Shown here: positions 53,601 through 61,725 of the stretch, piece by piece
Numbering within the stretch: the first letter of the stretch is position 1
How the letters are laid out: each line of letters starts with the position of its first letter
Source of the DNA: CBDCPI01 sp965220245
GTDB lineage: Bacteria > Chloroflexota > Dehalococcoidia > Lucifugimonadales > UBA3495
Direction: 5' to 3'
DNA: 64,000 bases
NCBI GenBank assembly: GCA_965220245.1
Contig: CBDCPI010000006.1
Coordinates: 248,001-312,000 of the forward strand
Notes under the pieces: generated by a model
Told to the model about the DNA's origin: nothing
The model's database searches: none
What the model saw: only the letters and a program-made list of their open reading frames with translations
Program-made: the position numbers and the translations under genes

Positions 53601-53726
53601 GCGGCAGTAGGAATCCAGGCAGTTCTGGAACGCCGGGCGAATGTTCTCCTCGTTGTCCGAACCGCCGAACTCTATCAGCTCCTGCAGCTTGGCTCGGTAC
53701 TCCTCAACGTGCGGGTAGGAAGGCAT
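50610..53726 (-). CDS. Type ISP/IIG-like restriction-modification enzyme (nuclease plus N6-adenine methyltransferase)
   Basis: About 1,038 residues in one chain. The N-terminal nuclease motif is KPDGTVKDSLRMARGYWEAK (PD...ExK). Helical coupler follows, then the methyltransferase: motif I ILDPATGTGTFVTNLINYLP (about 340), motif IV VIIGNPPYNANQ (about 455), and a C-terminal target-recognition region. This matches type ISP/IIG N6A enzymes, without the SF2 helicase of LlaBIII. ATG 53726 is preferred; a TATAAT box 6 bases upstream suggests a leaderless transcript. The final D-L-N and stop come from a MITE, so the C-terminus may be slightly altered. Confidence 0.85.
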   Translation of the reverse strand: MPSYPHVEEYRAKLQELIEFGGSDNEENIRPAFQNCLDSYCRDHRERLVLIPELKSSMSNKPDGTVKDSLRMARGYWEAKDSHDDLDAEIQAKFNRGYPRDNIIFEDSQTAVLVQNGNEAMRVDMSREGELHRLIRVFLDYELPEIQEFRQAQSQFKTDLPTVLENLRATVDEAEADNPEYQEAAAAFLDLCRRTIGPAVSPPDVREMLLQHILTKDIFQRVFAEDQFHRENNVARQLDGLERTFFTGDVRRQAIDRLRAYYGVIGRAADAIADYAEKQQFLKAIYEDFYTAYNPAAADRLGVVYTPNEVVDFIIRGADHLLRKHFGKTLADDNVQILDPATGTGTFVTNLINYLPADRLEHKYRHEIHANEVAILPYYIANLNIEYTYQQRTGRYLEFPNLCFVDTLDNLDWQQQGTTGGAVTRQGSFNLGGLSEENWIRIQEQNEKPISVIIGNPPYNANQQNENDNNKNREYPAIDRRIRETYIASSTAQKTKQYDMYKRFIRWASDRLADDGIIAFITNRAYLEARQDDGFRQVASGEFTDIYFMDLGADVRRNPKISGTTHNVFGIQTGVAVAFFVREKSRLGECNIHYASREDAEVARDKLAYLKETGLESVPFESITPDAKNNWLNQSNSNFAQLTPLADRQTKLAKSADEERAIFALHSLGIATNRDEWTFAFDFDSLCAKVRFFCETYQTEMERFETEKPHVAAIGDWVNRSIKWTAELEQHLVKGSTLEFVEGNIVPSLYRPFIANYSYYAPIITHRRYQQPLIFPPAVASRNKVICFSGVASTKPFSVLATDRLYSLDLIEKTQCLPLYRYTGDGERVSNITQWGIDRINGHYRREWGEEFESMAGEGGITAEEIFAYTYAVLHDPAYRHEYSMDLLREFPRLPLYRDFHHWTEMGQKLLDLHIGFESAEPYLLERHDREGVDPRRAILRADKERGTITLDERTTLSGVPARAWEYRLGSRSALEWVLDQHKEKKPKAPTILEMFNTYLFSNHKERVIDLLRRVCTVSVATMEVVDGMANREGGDLN

Positions 53727-53732
53727 AAACGG

Positions 53733-53738
53733 ATTATA
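53733..53738 (-). promoter_or_regulatory. -10 box immediately before the RM gene
   Basis: TATAAT on the minus strand ends 6 bases before ATG 53726, which puts the transcription start at or next to the start codon. No SD is present. A -35 element is not evident. Confidence 0.45.
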
Positions 53739-53856
53739 CCCCACCACCCTCGCCATCTCTGCGGATGGGAGGGAAGATGGTCATTCCAGTCCAGGGACGG
53801 AGTCCGCCAGGTCCGACCCGGGAGGTGGATCACATCCGGAGTCAGAGGGGCTTAGT

Positions 53857-54306
53857 CTATCCTGAGGCCTCGTGATGGTTCTGGGCGTTCCTCTCCTTAG
53901 CCTGCCTCCGTTGTTTCCTCCGTTGTTCGCCGTGCTTCTCGGAGCAAGGGGAGCATCTCGTCCGGTCTGGGATCGAGGGTTTCATGCAGTCCCTGCACAG
54001 TCCCTGCGCCTTGGCCTCCCGGCGTTTTTCTTGTGCGTGCAGCCGGGCGCGTTCCCTGGCTGCCAGGATGGCTTTGCTCGGCTGGTCGTGGCCGATTCGT
54101 TCCTGTCGCTGGGCTTCTGGCTCGGCTGGGGTGGGTTCAGGGCGTCGCTTCGGCTGCTGTGCCTTTGGCGTGGCCTTTCTTGGCAGGGGGCTGGTGGAGT
54201 TTTCCCGTGGCGGCTTTCCAGCCGGTTTCGTCCTGGTGGGAGGGCGGCCGCCCGCATTCCTCGGCTCCGGCAATGCGAAGGTGAACTCGAAAGTTCGTCC
54301 TTCCAC
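53857..54306 (-). CDS. Pro/Lys-rich protein with C-terminal zinc ribbon
   Basis: A 149-residue product if started at GTG 54306, which lies inside the degenerate last CRISPR repeat. Residues 1-100 are basic and Pro-rich (KPPRENSTSPLPRKATPKAQ, QQPKRRPEPTPAEPEAQRQE). The C-terminus CRDCMKPSIPDRTRCSPCSE is a four-Cys zinc ribbon followed by a basic tail (RRKQRRQAKERN). It resembles small DNA/RNA-binding proteins found near HNH or phage genes; function unknown. The N-terminal part may be non-coding. Confidence 0.5.
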   Translation of the reverse strand: MEGRTFEFTFALPEPRNAGGRPPTRTKPAGKPPRENSTSPLPRKATPKAQQPKRRPEPTPAEPEAQRQERIGHDQPSKAILAARERARLHAQEKRREAKAQGLCRDCMKPSIPDRTRCSPCSEKHGEQRRKQRRQAKERNAQNHHEASG

Positions 54307-56828
54307 CCGCGTGGGCGGGGGAACCCCCACACCGACGAATCCAACCGCGCCAACGCAGGGTCTATCCCCGCGTGGGCGGGGGGAACCCTCATCCCTCCCC
54401 ACGTCAGCCGCATGAACCGCGGTCTATCCCCGCGTGGGCGGGGGAACCTCGCGATAGGAGGGGTCGCCTTGCTTTATCAGAGGTCTATCCCCGCGTGGGT
54501 GGGGGAACCTCCCAGGCCTGGTTGATCTCGTCGTAGCCGACCGGTCTATCCCCGCGTGGGCGGGGGAACCTACTCGCTATGATCATCCCCGTCCCATCCC
54601 ACGGGTCTATCCCCGCGTGGGCGGGGGAACCATCGCCGCGCAGCCGCCGTTCAGTGCCAGGTTGAGGTCTATCCCCGCGTGGGCGGGGGAACCTCCTCAT
54701 GAGGCTCCGGCAGTTGGTCACCAACAGGTCTATCCCCGCGTGGGCGGGGGAACCCCCGGCGTACCAGTAGATAAACCGTGGCCCTGCGGTCTATCCCCGC
54801 GTGGGCGGGGGAACCGGGTATTCTTGCTTCTGCTGAGGTCATGCGAATGGTCTATCCCCGCGTGGGCGGGGGAACCGGTGGCTCTTTTGGCCATGCTACG
54901 GCTGCTAGGGGTCTATCCCCGCGTGGGCGGGGGAACCCAATCCAAACCACAGATCGTGCGCGAAGAGAAAGGTCTATCCCCGCGTGGGCGGGGGAACCAG
55001 GCTGTCGCCTGGACTTCCTTTACATGTTGGCGGTCTATCCCCGCGTGGGCGGGGGAACCTCTTTGGATTGGTTGCTAAGGTCGTTTAGCGCCGGTCTATC
55101 CCCGCGTGGGCGGGGGAACCTCAGTGAGGCGCGAGACATTAGCTCCTTGCAAGGGTCTATCCCCGCGTGGGCGGGGGAACCATGTTTATGGTGCCCTGCA
55201 GTCCTATCGCTATGGGTCTATCCCCGCGTGGGCGGGGGAACCGGGTCAGTTAACCGTCTCGGCCGCACCGGCCAGGGTCTATCCCCGCGTGGGCGGGGGA
55301 ACCGTCTCGCGCCTCACTGACGCAGACCGCCAAGAAGGTCTATCCCCGCGTGGGCGGGGGAACCGGCCCTGAACGTGGCTTCTGAACGGCGCTCAGCGGT
55401 CTATCCCCGCGTGGGCGGGAGAACCCGTCAAAGCAGCTTCTTGGATTGCGTTCAGGCGGGTCTATCCCCGCGTGGGCGGGGGAACCCTGCCGCTGGTCAT
55501 AATCGCCCCGGCCCACACCGGTCTATCCCCGCGTGGGCGGGGGAACCTCCTTGACCTGGTTAAACTCGCGTTCCGCAGCCGGTCTATCCCCGCGTGGGCG
55601 GGGGAACCGAACGGTTCGCTGCCACGAACAAAGCTGGCCAGGGTCTATCCCCGCGTGGGCGGGGGAATCTTCAAGGTTGACCATGCGGAACAAACTAGCG
55701 TTGGTCTATCCCCGCGTGGGCGGGGGAACCGTGCCTGTTTTCGCTGGCGAAGCTTTAGGAGGGGGTCTATCCCCGCGTGGGCGGGGGAACCGCGGAAAAC
55801 CAGCTCCCCACCCTCCCCCAGTCCGGTCTATCCCCGCGTGGGCGGGGGAACCGTCTTGCGGGCGGTTCCTACTCCGCAGCGCAAGGGTCTATCCCCGCGT
55901 GGGCGGGGGAACCCTCCAGCAGCGTGTCCACCGCCTGCTTGACCAAGGTCTATCCCCGCGTGGGCGGGGGAACCCACGCCGAAGCGTCCCGGCCCATGAA
56001 CGTCAGGGGTCTATCCCCGCGTGGGCGGGGGAACCACCATGACCCGGTACTTGTCCATGTCGCGCTGCGGTCTATCCCCGCGTGGGCGGGGGAACCTCGT
56101 AGCTCCCGGTGCTGCTGTAGGTGTAGACCGGTCTATCCCCGCGTGGGCGGGGGAACCGACCACGTGGACAAGTTCGGGTTTATCCTCGGCGGTCTATCCC
56201 CGCGTGGGCGGGGGAACCGCGGGCTCTATACGTGAACGTGACCAATACCCAGGTCTATCCCCGCGTGGGCGGGGGAACCGAGTTTGAGCGGTGGACTATG
56301 GGCGAACTGAACGGTCTATCCCCGCGTGGGCGGGGGAACCAAATTTGCGGGGTTCCGTGTAGTGGACTCACAGGGTCTATCCCCGCGTGGGCGGGGGAAC
56401 CCCCCACGGCATCCTTCACCCCCACCCTTTCGGAGGTCTATCCCCGCGTGGGCGGGGGAACCCATCTGGCAATCCCTCCGACCCGCCGTTTATGAGGTCT
56501 ATCCCCGCGTGGGCGGGGGAACCTCCTCGACAGACGGCATCATCTCGTCCCAGAGGGGTCTATCCCCGCGTGGGCGGGGGAACCACCTCCCCGAGAGAAG
56601 TGCTATGATGCCCCACGGGTCTATCCCCGCGTGGGCGGGGGAACCTTGGTCTGAGGGTGTACCCCAATGCGAATCCAGGGTCTATCCCCGCGTGGGCGGG
56701 GGAACCTCCTCCACAGAGGGCATCATCTCGTCCCATAAGGGTCTATCCCCGCGTGGGCGGGGGAACCTGCATCTATTTCGTTCCCCCACCGCTTTCGGAG
56801 GGTCTATCCCCGCGTGGGCGGGGGAACC
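54298..56828 (-). CRISPR. Type I-E CRISPR array, 41 good repeats plus a degenerate terminal repeat
   Basis: In the transcribed (minus) sense the 28-base repeat begins GGTTCCCCCGCCCACG and ends CGGGGATAGACC; its stem is CCCCGC/GCGGGG. Spacers are 33 bases (one of 34), period 61. Repeats start at 54359, 54421, 54482 and so on to 56801; variants occur at 54359 (extra G), 54482 (one change), 55398 (one change) and 55642 (one change). The leftmost repeat (54298-54325) is degenerate at one end, marking the old trailer end. The leader is therefore on the right, next to cas2. Two spacer pairs are related to each other (see findings). Confidence 0.97.
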
Positions 56829-56873
56829 CCCACTCTCGGAATAACGTCGGGGGCTCATTATTTCGTCAGATGA
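56829..56873 (-). promoter_or_regulatory. Probable CRISPR leader
   Basis: Only 45 bases lie between the first repeat and the cas2 stop. They include TCATTATTTCGTCAG and ACGTCGGGGG. Type I-E leaders need about 60 bases plus a promoter, so the functional leader probably extends into the end of cas2, or the array is read through from the cas operon. Confidence 0.5.
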
Positions 56874-57161
56874 TTAACGGTACTTGACCAGATAAACTCC
56901 GTCGGCGTCAACGATCTCTTTCGGCGCCTCTCCCAACGTCCGTATCTCCTGCCCGCTTACCGACGACGGGTCCCGCCACGTCATTACTATCGACCCTTGG
57001 CCGAGTTGGGAATACCAGTCGGTCAGCACCTCCCAAATCCGGTCGCGAATGCCGCTGGTCATATTCGGCGAGGTGTAAACTCCCGGCGCTATTTCAAGCA
57101 TGGCTGAGGCCAGGAACCCCCGATACCGGGATTCGACATTCACCGTTACTATTACCGTCAT
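56874..57161 (-). CDS. cas2: CRISPR adaptation protein Cas2e
   Basis: A 95-residue Cas2 of the I-E (CasB-like ygbF) type: MTVIVTVNVESRYRGFLASA, IAPGVYTSPNMTSGIRDRIW and GSIVMTWRDPSSVSGQEIRT. It forms the structural core of the Cas1-Cas2 integrase. Its start overlaps the cas1 stop by 4 bases, and it ends 45 bp from the array. Confidence 0.95.
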   Translation of the reverse strand: MTVIVTVNVESRYRGFLASAMLEIAPGVYTSPNMTSGIRDRIWEVLTDWYSQLGQGSIVMTWRDPSSVSGQEIRTLGEAPKEIVDADGVYLVKYR

Positions 57162-58126
57162 TCCTCGCTTCCTTCTTCCAAGTAAAAGTCTTCTATCCCG
57201 GCGTCATCCAACTCACCTGCATCTCCGAGCCCGGTTGCCATCTCCAGCGGAGCCGCGTCCTGAAACAGGGTCTTGATGCGGTCAATCATTTTTGGAATGA
57301 CCCGCTCCTTGCGAAGCATTTCGCCGGTCGTGCGCCGGGTGTGACGCTCAATGTTCAATCGGGGATTGTCCATAACCTCCCGGGCCGACTGGAAAGCGGC
57401 CGGCAGCAGGACGTTCACACGGAAGAGATCGGCGATATCCAGGGCGAAGGCTTCACCACTTTGTTCGTGGATGAAGCCAAGTTGGGGGATGGCGCCGACG
57501 GATGTTACAGCCACCACCGCCGCCGAGGTTACGGCTACCGAGGCGTGGTTGATGGCCTGGTTGGGCAGATCGGCCCAGAAGGGGTCAGTACGGTCGTAGC
57601 GGCGGTTTTTCCATTCGATACCATACCTTTGAGCCACCAATTGATAGCTGCGCCGCATCCGGGCTCCCTCCACGCCCCGCAGGGCATTGAGGTCCTGATG
57701 GGGCAGCACCTCCCCCAAGCGCATGGCGTACATCTTGCGGGCGATGGTCAGCCGTGATTGCGGGTCTCCCCAAGCCCGCATCTGCCGCCGGGCGGTGTCG
57801 GAAGTGTCGGGCAGCAGCGGCGGCGCGGTATAACATCGCACCCCGTCCTCGCCCACAGCGACCAACGCCGTGCCATGACAGGCCATAAGCCGCAGCGCAT
57901 CGTGGCTTACCGTAGAACCCGGTCCCAGCAGAATCATGGAAAGGCTCTGGAACGGGATGCCGTATTCCCCCTCCTCCAGGCTGCTGTCGGAGTCCGGCCC
58001 GGCTTGGCGCTCAAACCGAAGCGTACCGTCCTTTACTGTCAACGCCCCCCGGGACAGCCACAACAGGCCGTGCCGGTCGGCGTGGGGAATTCGCGCCGTT
58101 TCCAGTCCTAATCTTCCTCTTAACAT
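57158..58126 (-). CDS. cas1: CRISPR integrase Cas1e
   Basis: A 322-residue Cas1 of type I-E. Metal-binding residues are in LRGVEGARMRRSYQLVAQRY (Glu), LGFIHEQSGEAFALDIADLF (His and Asp). The N-terminal beta domain reads HADRHGLLWLSRGALTVKDG and contains GIPFQSLSMILLGPGSTVSH. The C-terminal acidic tail (about 15 residues) is longer than in E. coli. It is separated from cas6e by 82 bp that include a CRISPR-repeat-like hairpin just before its SD. Confidence 0.95.
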   Translation of the reverse strand: MLRGRLGLETARIPHADRHGLLWLSRGALTVKDGTLRFERQAGPDSDSSLEEGEYGIPFQSLSMILLGPGSTVSHDALRLMACHGTALVAVGEDGVRCYTAPPLLPDTSDTARRQMRAWGDPQSRLTIARKMYAMRLGEVLPHQDLNALRGVEGARMRRSYQLVAQRYGIEWKNRRYDRTDPFWADLPNQAINHASVAVTSAAVVAVTSVGAIPQLGFIHEQSGEAFALDIADLFRVNVLLPAAFQSAREVMDNPRLNIERHTRRTTGEMLRKERVIPKMIDRIKTLFQDAAPLEMATGLGDAGELDDAGIEDFYLEEGSEE

Positions 58127-58138
58127 TGGGGCGGCCTC

Positions 58139-58167
58139 CGGTTTATCCCCGCGCTGGCGGGGAATGC
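58139..58167 (-). repeat. Orphan CRISPR-like repeat upstream of cas1
   Basis: On the minus strand the 29 bases run from GCATTCCCCGCC to CGCGGGGATAAACCG. The stem CCCCGC/GCGGGG and the 3' GATAAACCG resemble the canonical E. coli-type I-E repeat more closely than the repeat of the local array. It ends next to the GGAGG that serves cas1. Confidence 0.75.
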
Positions 58168-58208
58168 TTTGGGATATTGTTTTCAGTTGTTAAGGTGCGG
58201 CGCCCGGT

Positions 58209-59063
58209 CTAACGGCGAGGCTGACGCAGCAGAAGCATTCCGTAGCCGTAGGCCCGATGCCGTCCGATGCCCTGGGACAGCAATTGGGCGAAGTTGGCCG
58301 GGTTGGTGATGGTCAGGTTGCCCTGCATCACTGCGTCGGGACCTTCAATACTGTCAACATACTGTCGGGCCTGCCGCTTGCGGTAAGAACGAACGCGCTG
58401 GAAAGATTGTAGAGTGGCCGACTCCAGTTCCGCGCCTCCCCGCTGCGTGAGCCGGCCAGCCACCCAGTCGCGATAGACTTGTTCCCGACTGCGATCTATT
58501 TCACCCTTGGGGCGCAGCAATGCTTCCCATTGGAAAACATCGCATTCCGACCCGGGTCTCGGTACGTCTTCCCGCTCCCCACTCCGGCCGGTTTGCCGGA
58601 AAAGGCGCAGTCTTTCGGGCGGAACCCGGTCAAGGTCTTTCCGCAGACGCACGATAGGCCGGACCCGAACTTCAAAGCCCAGCCGTTTGCCCGCCGTCCA
58701 TTCCGTGGGCATCGACTTGGCAGCGAGGATAGGCAGGTTCAGGATTTGACATTGGGCCGGGTCGCCATACAGTTGGGCCGCATCCCGCAGTTCCTCGGCG
58801 GTAGCCTTACCATAGCCGTACAAGGTGCCTTTAGGACAACCCCGGGGCAGTATCAGACGGAAGGGCTTGGGCGCCAATCCGTCCCCCTCGGGCGGCGGGC
58901 TGCCGAAGCACTCAGTCAACAGGCAGTGCATGGCGTGGTCCGGGTCTTGCAGACGCCGGCTGCCCATCCAGCGGTGGAACTCCCGCACGTTGATTTCGGC
59001 CCGGATCATTTGCAAGGCCGTTGCTGCCGGAGCAGCGTCCCTTGCGGCGGTCGTCGTGGTCAT
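58209..59063 (-). CDS. cas6e: CRISPR RNA endonuclease Cas6e
   Basis: A 284-residue Cas6e (CasE/Cse3). ATG 59063 overlaps the cas5e stop (ATGA); the longer open frame is antisense to cas5e. RAMP features are MIRAEINVREFHRWMGSRRL with the catalytic-type His, HAMHCLLTECFG, and the C-terminal glycine-rich loop LSQGIGRHRAYGYGMLLL. It cleaves pre-crRNA at the base of the repeat hairpin and stays bound to the 3' handle. Its length is above the 199 residues of E. coli because of an insert near residues 150-200. Confidence 0.93.
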   Translation of the reverse strand: MTTTTAARDAAPAATALQMIRAEINVREFHRWMGSRRLQDPDHAMHCLLTECFGSPPPEGDGLAPKPFRLILPRGCPKGTLYGYGKATAEELRDAAQLYGDPAQCQILNLPILAAKSMPTEWTAGKRLGFEVRVRPIVRLRKDLDRVPPERLRLFRQTGRSGEREDVPRPGSECDVFQWEALLRPKGEIDRSREQVYRDWVAGRLTQRGGAELESATLQSFQRVRSYRKRQARQYVDSIEGPDAVMQGNLTITNPANFAQLLSQGIGRHRAYGYGMLLLRQPRR

Positions 59064-59848
59064 TTGCGGCCCTCCTCTTCCGGTTGCGCCGGAAGCCCGA
59101 AACTCTCCAAAGCAGTCGTTCCGTAGCACACTGCCCGATCGCCCCCGTGCAGGCCCGATACCCAATTTCGCTGGTCCGTCAGCATTTGTTCTTGACTGAG
59201 CCGGACGTTTAATGGCGCGAAGTCCGCGGGGGCGTCGTTTTGCGGCCACAGCAACCGAATGTTGGAATCCTGCTCGACGTCCTTCACTTCTATCGGCGTA
59301 GCCAGCAGCGCCGCCAGCGCCGTTTCACCTTCGCAAAAACCGCCGAACAATTGACCCGACGGAAGGCAGGGCTTGCGTCCGATGAACAGGGGACGGGCCG
59401 GTTCCTGCAAGGCCTCCGCCAGGTTGTCCAGGGTGGGTTCGTCCTCCAACTGCGGCGGCTCCAGGCGCAGGGCTACGGTTACCAGCGCGTCGGCCCAATA
59501 GTCGCGGTAGCGCAGGTGTGGGGCATTGTAAGTATTAGCTCCGCCGGCCCGCCCTTCCGGCCGGCCCCGGGTCGTCCAACCCCGGTCGTTGGCCCCCAAT
59601 TGCGCCGTCTGAAAGTCGGTCATTCGCACGCCGCCGACCGGCTCCCGGTCAATGCGGGCGGCAAAGACCAGGCGGTCCTGCAAGTCCTGGTGCCGTTGCG
59701 CCTCCACTCTCCGCCAGCCTAGGGCGTTAGCCAGCAGCCCGGTCAGCATCGACGTTGCCGGAAAAGGGCGGATTACGCCGTAGTTGTCTATGGTCTCGCC
59801 GCCGAAGGCCATCAGGGGCGATTCCAGGTTCAATATCAGGTGTTTCAT
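59060..59848 (-). CDS. cas5e: Cascade subunit Cas5e
   Basis: A 262-residue Cas5 of type I-E (CasD). The N-terminal HLILNLESPLMAFGGETIDN is the family hallmark (L-x-x-P-x-x-S/A-[WF]-G), followed by RPFPATSMLTGLLANALGWR. RHLRYRDYWADALVTVALRL, IGRKPCLPSGQLF and the C-terminal region complete the RAMP fold. It binds the 5' handle of the crRNA. Gaps of 3 bp to cas7e and a 4-bp overlap with cas6e show tight coupling. Confidence 0.95.
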   Translation of the reverse strand: MKHLILNLESPLMAFGGETIDNYGVIRPFPATSMLTGLLANALGWRRVEAQRHQDLQDRLVFAARIDREPVGGVRMTDFQTAQLGANDRGWTTRGRPEGRAGGANTYNAPHLRYRDYWADALVTVALRLEPPQLEDEPTLDNLAEALQEPARPLFIGRKPCLPSGQLFGGFCEGETALAALLATPIEVKDVEQDSNIRLLWPQNDAPADFAPLNVRLSQEQMLTDQRNWVSGLHGGDRAVCYGTTALESFGLPAQPEEEGRK

Positions 59849-59851
59849 GCG

Positions 59852-61054
59852 TTACGCCACCTCGCCGACGCGAATGGCATCGGCGGCCCAGGTTGCCAGG
59901 TCGTCAAAGAGCAGACGCTCGGCCTGGGGAATTCCGTAATCCTTCTTGGAACTCACTCGGCGCATTTCCTTTACCCCGTACATCCCGTCCAGGTCATCCA
60001 GCTCAGCCACCAAAGCCCTTGCCGCCGCTTCCGTTTGTGCCTTGGCCGGCTGGCGGAAGGCGTTAGCCAGGCTGCGGGGCTGTCGGCTGCCAGCCTCCAC
60101 CAGCACCAGGTCGGCGCAGGCGTAGGGGGCGGTGGAACCCAGCTTGGCGCCGGGGGTAACTGTGGCGATGAGGTGTAGCAGGTTGTGGACCACGTTGGCC
60201 GCCATTTCCCGGTTGGCGGATTTCCAGTCCTCGGCCTTGCAGCCCTCCAGGTTGGATACCAGCCCCGGCACGTCCACTACCACATAGCCGTAAAACAGGC
60301 CGGCGGTCAGTTCTATGTCGCCGATGTGAGCGGCGCCGGGGTCTTCATCCTCCCGTTGCAGGTCGTCCACCACGGAAAAGTAATCACTCTCGCTCTCTTC
60401 CGGGTGGACGGTGAAGGCGTGGGCGACGTGGACAGCAGCCTCGATGTTGGCCCCGGGGTCCGAAGTAACCATCCGGCCAAACAGGGCGCCTTCCAGACCG
60501 CCGGGCAGGGTGGCCGATTCCCGGAAGGCGCGGAAGTTGGCCCCTTCACCCCGCCGGGAGTTGAACAGGTCGGTGGCGGCGCCTTTGGCGGATTCTACGT
60601 CGGCAGAGTACTCGGCGCAAATTGCGGTGGCCTTTTCTTGCAGGTATTCCACTTCGGGCAAGCCCAGGAGCAAGGGTTGGCGGCCTTCTTCGGTCAAAGC
60701 CCTTCTCTGTGCTTCTGTCGTAGGGTTGCTACCTGCATACACACCAATATAGAAAGCGTCCTGTACCGCCTTCAGCACCTCTTCACTGACGCCGTTCCTT
60801 TCCCGCAGAGGTTCAATGACCCTGCGCTCAACGACGTTGCGGGAACGCACCGCCTTCGCCGCACCGTCGATGCTATGGATGGAAAACTCGTCCTCAGCCA
60901 CCCGCCAATGGCGCTTGAGGCACTGGGACGATATGCGGGTGCGGACCGCGCCGCCAAAGGGCATCCGCTTGGCCAAGCCGCTGTCATCCCGGTTCAGCAA
61001 CGCCGCCGGGTAGGAGTGGAGGGTGTGAATTTGCAGGAAACGGGGTACTGTCAT
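59852..61054 (-). CDS. cas7e: Cascade backbone subunit Cas7e
   Basis: A 400-residue Cas7e (CasC/Cse4). It begins FLQIHTLHSYPAALLNRDDS and GLAKRMPFGGAVRTRISSQC, the standard I-E Cas7 start, and includes RTRISSQCLKRHWR, LFGRMVTSDPGANIEAAVHV and LGSTAPYACADLVLVEAGSR. Six copies would coat the crRNA. It is about 40 residues longer than the E. coli protein, with no obvious extra domain. Confidence 0.95.
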   Translation of the reverse strand: MTVPRFLQIHTLHSYPAALLNRDDSGLAKRMPFGGAVRTRISSQCLKRHWRVAEDEFSIHSIDGAAKAVRSRNVVERRVIEPLRERNGVSEEVLKAVQDAFYIGVYAGSNPTTEAQRRALTEEGRQPLLLGLPEVEYLQEKATAICAEYSADVESAKGAATDLFNSRRGEGANFRAFRESATLPGGLEGALFGRMVTSDPGANIEAAVHVAHAFTVHPEESESDYFSVVDDLQREDEDPGAAHIGDIELTAGLFYGYVVVDVPGLVSNLEGCKAEDWKSANREMAANVVHNLLHLIATVTPGAKLGSTAPYACADLVLVEAGSRQPRSLANAFRQPAKAQTEAAARALVAELDDLDGMYGVKEMRRVSSKKDYGIPQAERLLFDDLATWAADAIRVGEVA

Positions 61055-61080
61055 GGTTAAACTCCTTTGCGGAAAATTCC

Positions 61081-61725
61081 TTACTGGCCCCCTGATTCGG
61101 CGGCCCGGGTGCTGCGCAGTTCCGCCTGGTAATAGGCGCGGGCGATACGCCGACGGGTTTGTTCGGCCCTTTCTTCGTAGTAACCGTCACTCAGGATAAG
61201 TTCGGACATCTGCCGCCAGTTAAAAGGCTGGTCGGCACTGGACAACATCCGAAACATTCGGGTCAGAAGAGTTCGCAAAATCGGGCCACGTGCGGTCAGC
61301 AGACGGTTAAGTCGCGTTTCGCTGTAAAAGGCCCGCGCCCGGCTGGCATCACCGCCCTGAAACAGAGCCAGCCCTACGGGTACGGTAGGGTCATGGGCGG
61401 AAGGACGCGAGGCGTCGGAATTGGCATCGTCGTTAGCAGTGGGGGTCATCAGGGCAATGCCGTGCAGGACAAGACCCCACTTTCGTTCCAGTTCCTGGCT
61501 CATTTCTCGCCCGTCCAGCAAGCCTTGATGAGCCAACAGACGCCAGAAAGCGGCGGCGTCCGGCACGTCAGGATTCATCCGGCGTAAGTCCGCCAAGTCG
61601 CCCCGGCTATGGGTGCCGAGTTGTGCGATCCGACCAGCCAAACTGACTGTTATGTCCCCCCAACTGCGGGGATCTGACGCATTTCCCGGTGGAGTGATTG
61701 TTTCGGCTGTTGGCGTAGCGGCCAT
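61081..61725 (-). CDS. cse2: Cascade small subunit Cse2
   Basis: A 214-residue Cse2 (CasB, Cas11). It is all-helical and includes DLADLRRMNPDVPDAAAFWR and KWGLVLHGIALMTP, then FSETRLNRLLTARGPILRTL-like helix (YSETRLNRLLTARG) and PFNWRQMSELILS, which are family hallmarks. Two copies stabilise the displaced strand. Its ATG overlaps the cas8e stop (TAATG). Confidence 0.93.
   Translation of the reverse strand: MAATPTAETITPPGNASDPRSWGDITVSLAGRIAQLGTHSRGDLADLRRMNPDVPDAAAFWRLLAHQGLLDGREMSQELERKWGLVLHGIALMTPTANDDANSDASRPSAHDPTVPVGLALFQGGDASRARAFYSETRLNRLLTARGPILRTLLTRMFRMLSSADQPFNWRQMSELILSDGYYEERAEQTRRRIARAYYQAELRSTRAAESGGQ

Noticed and set aside
54485..56887. Numerous ORFs rich in RSIPAWAGEP or GLSPRGRGN
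   Set aside because: They are translations of the CRISPR repeat and spacers.
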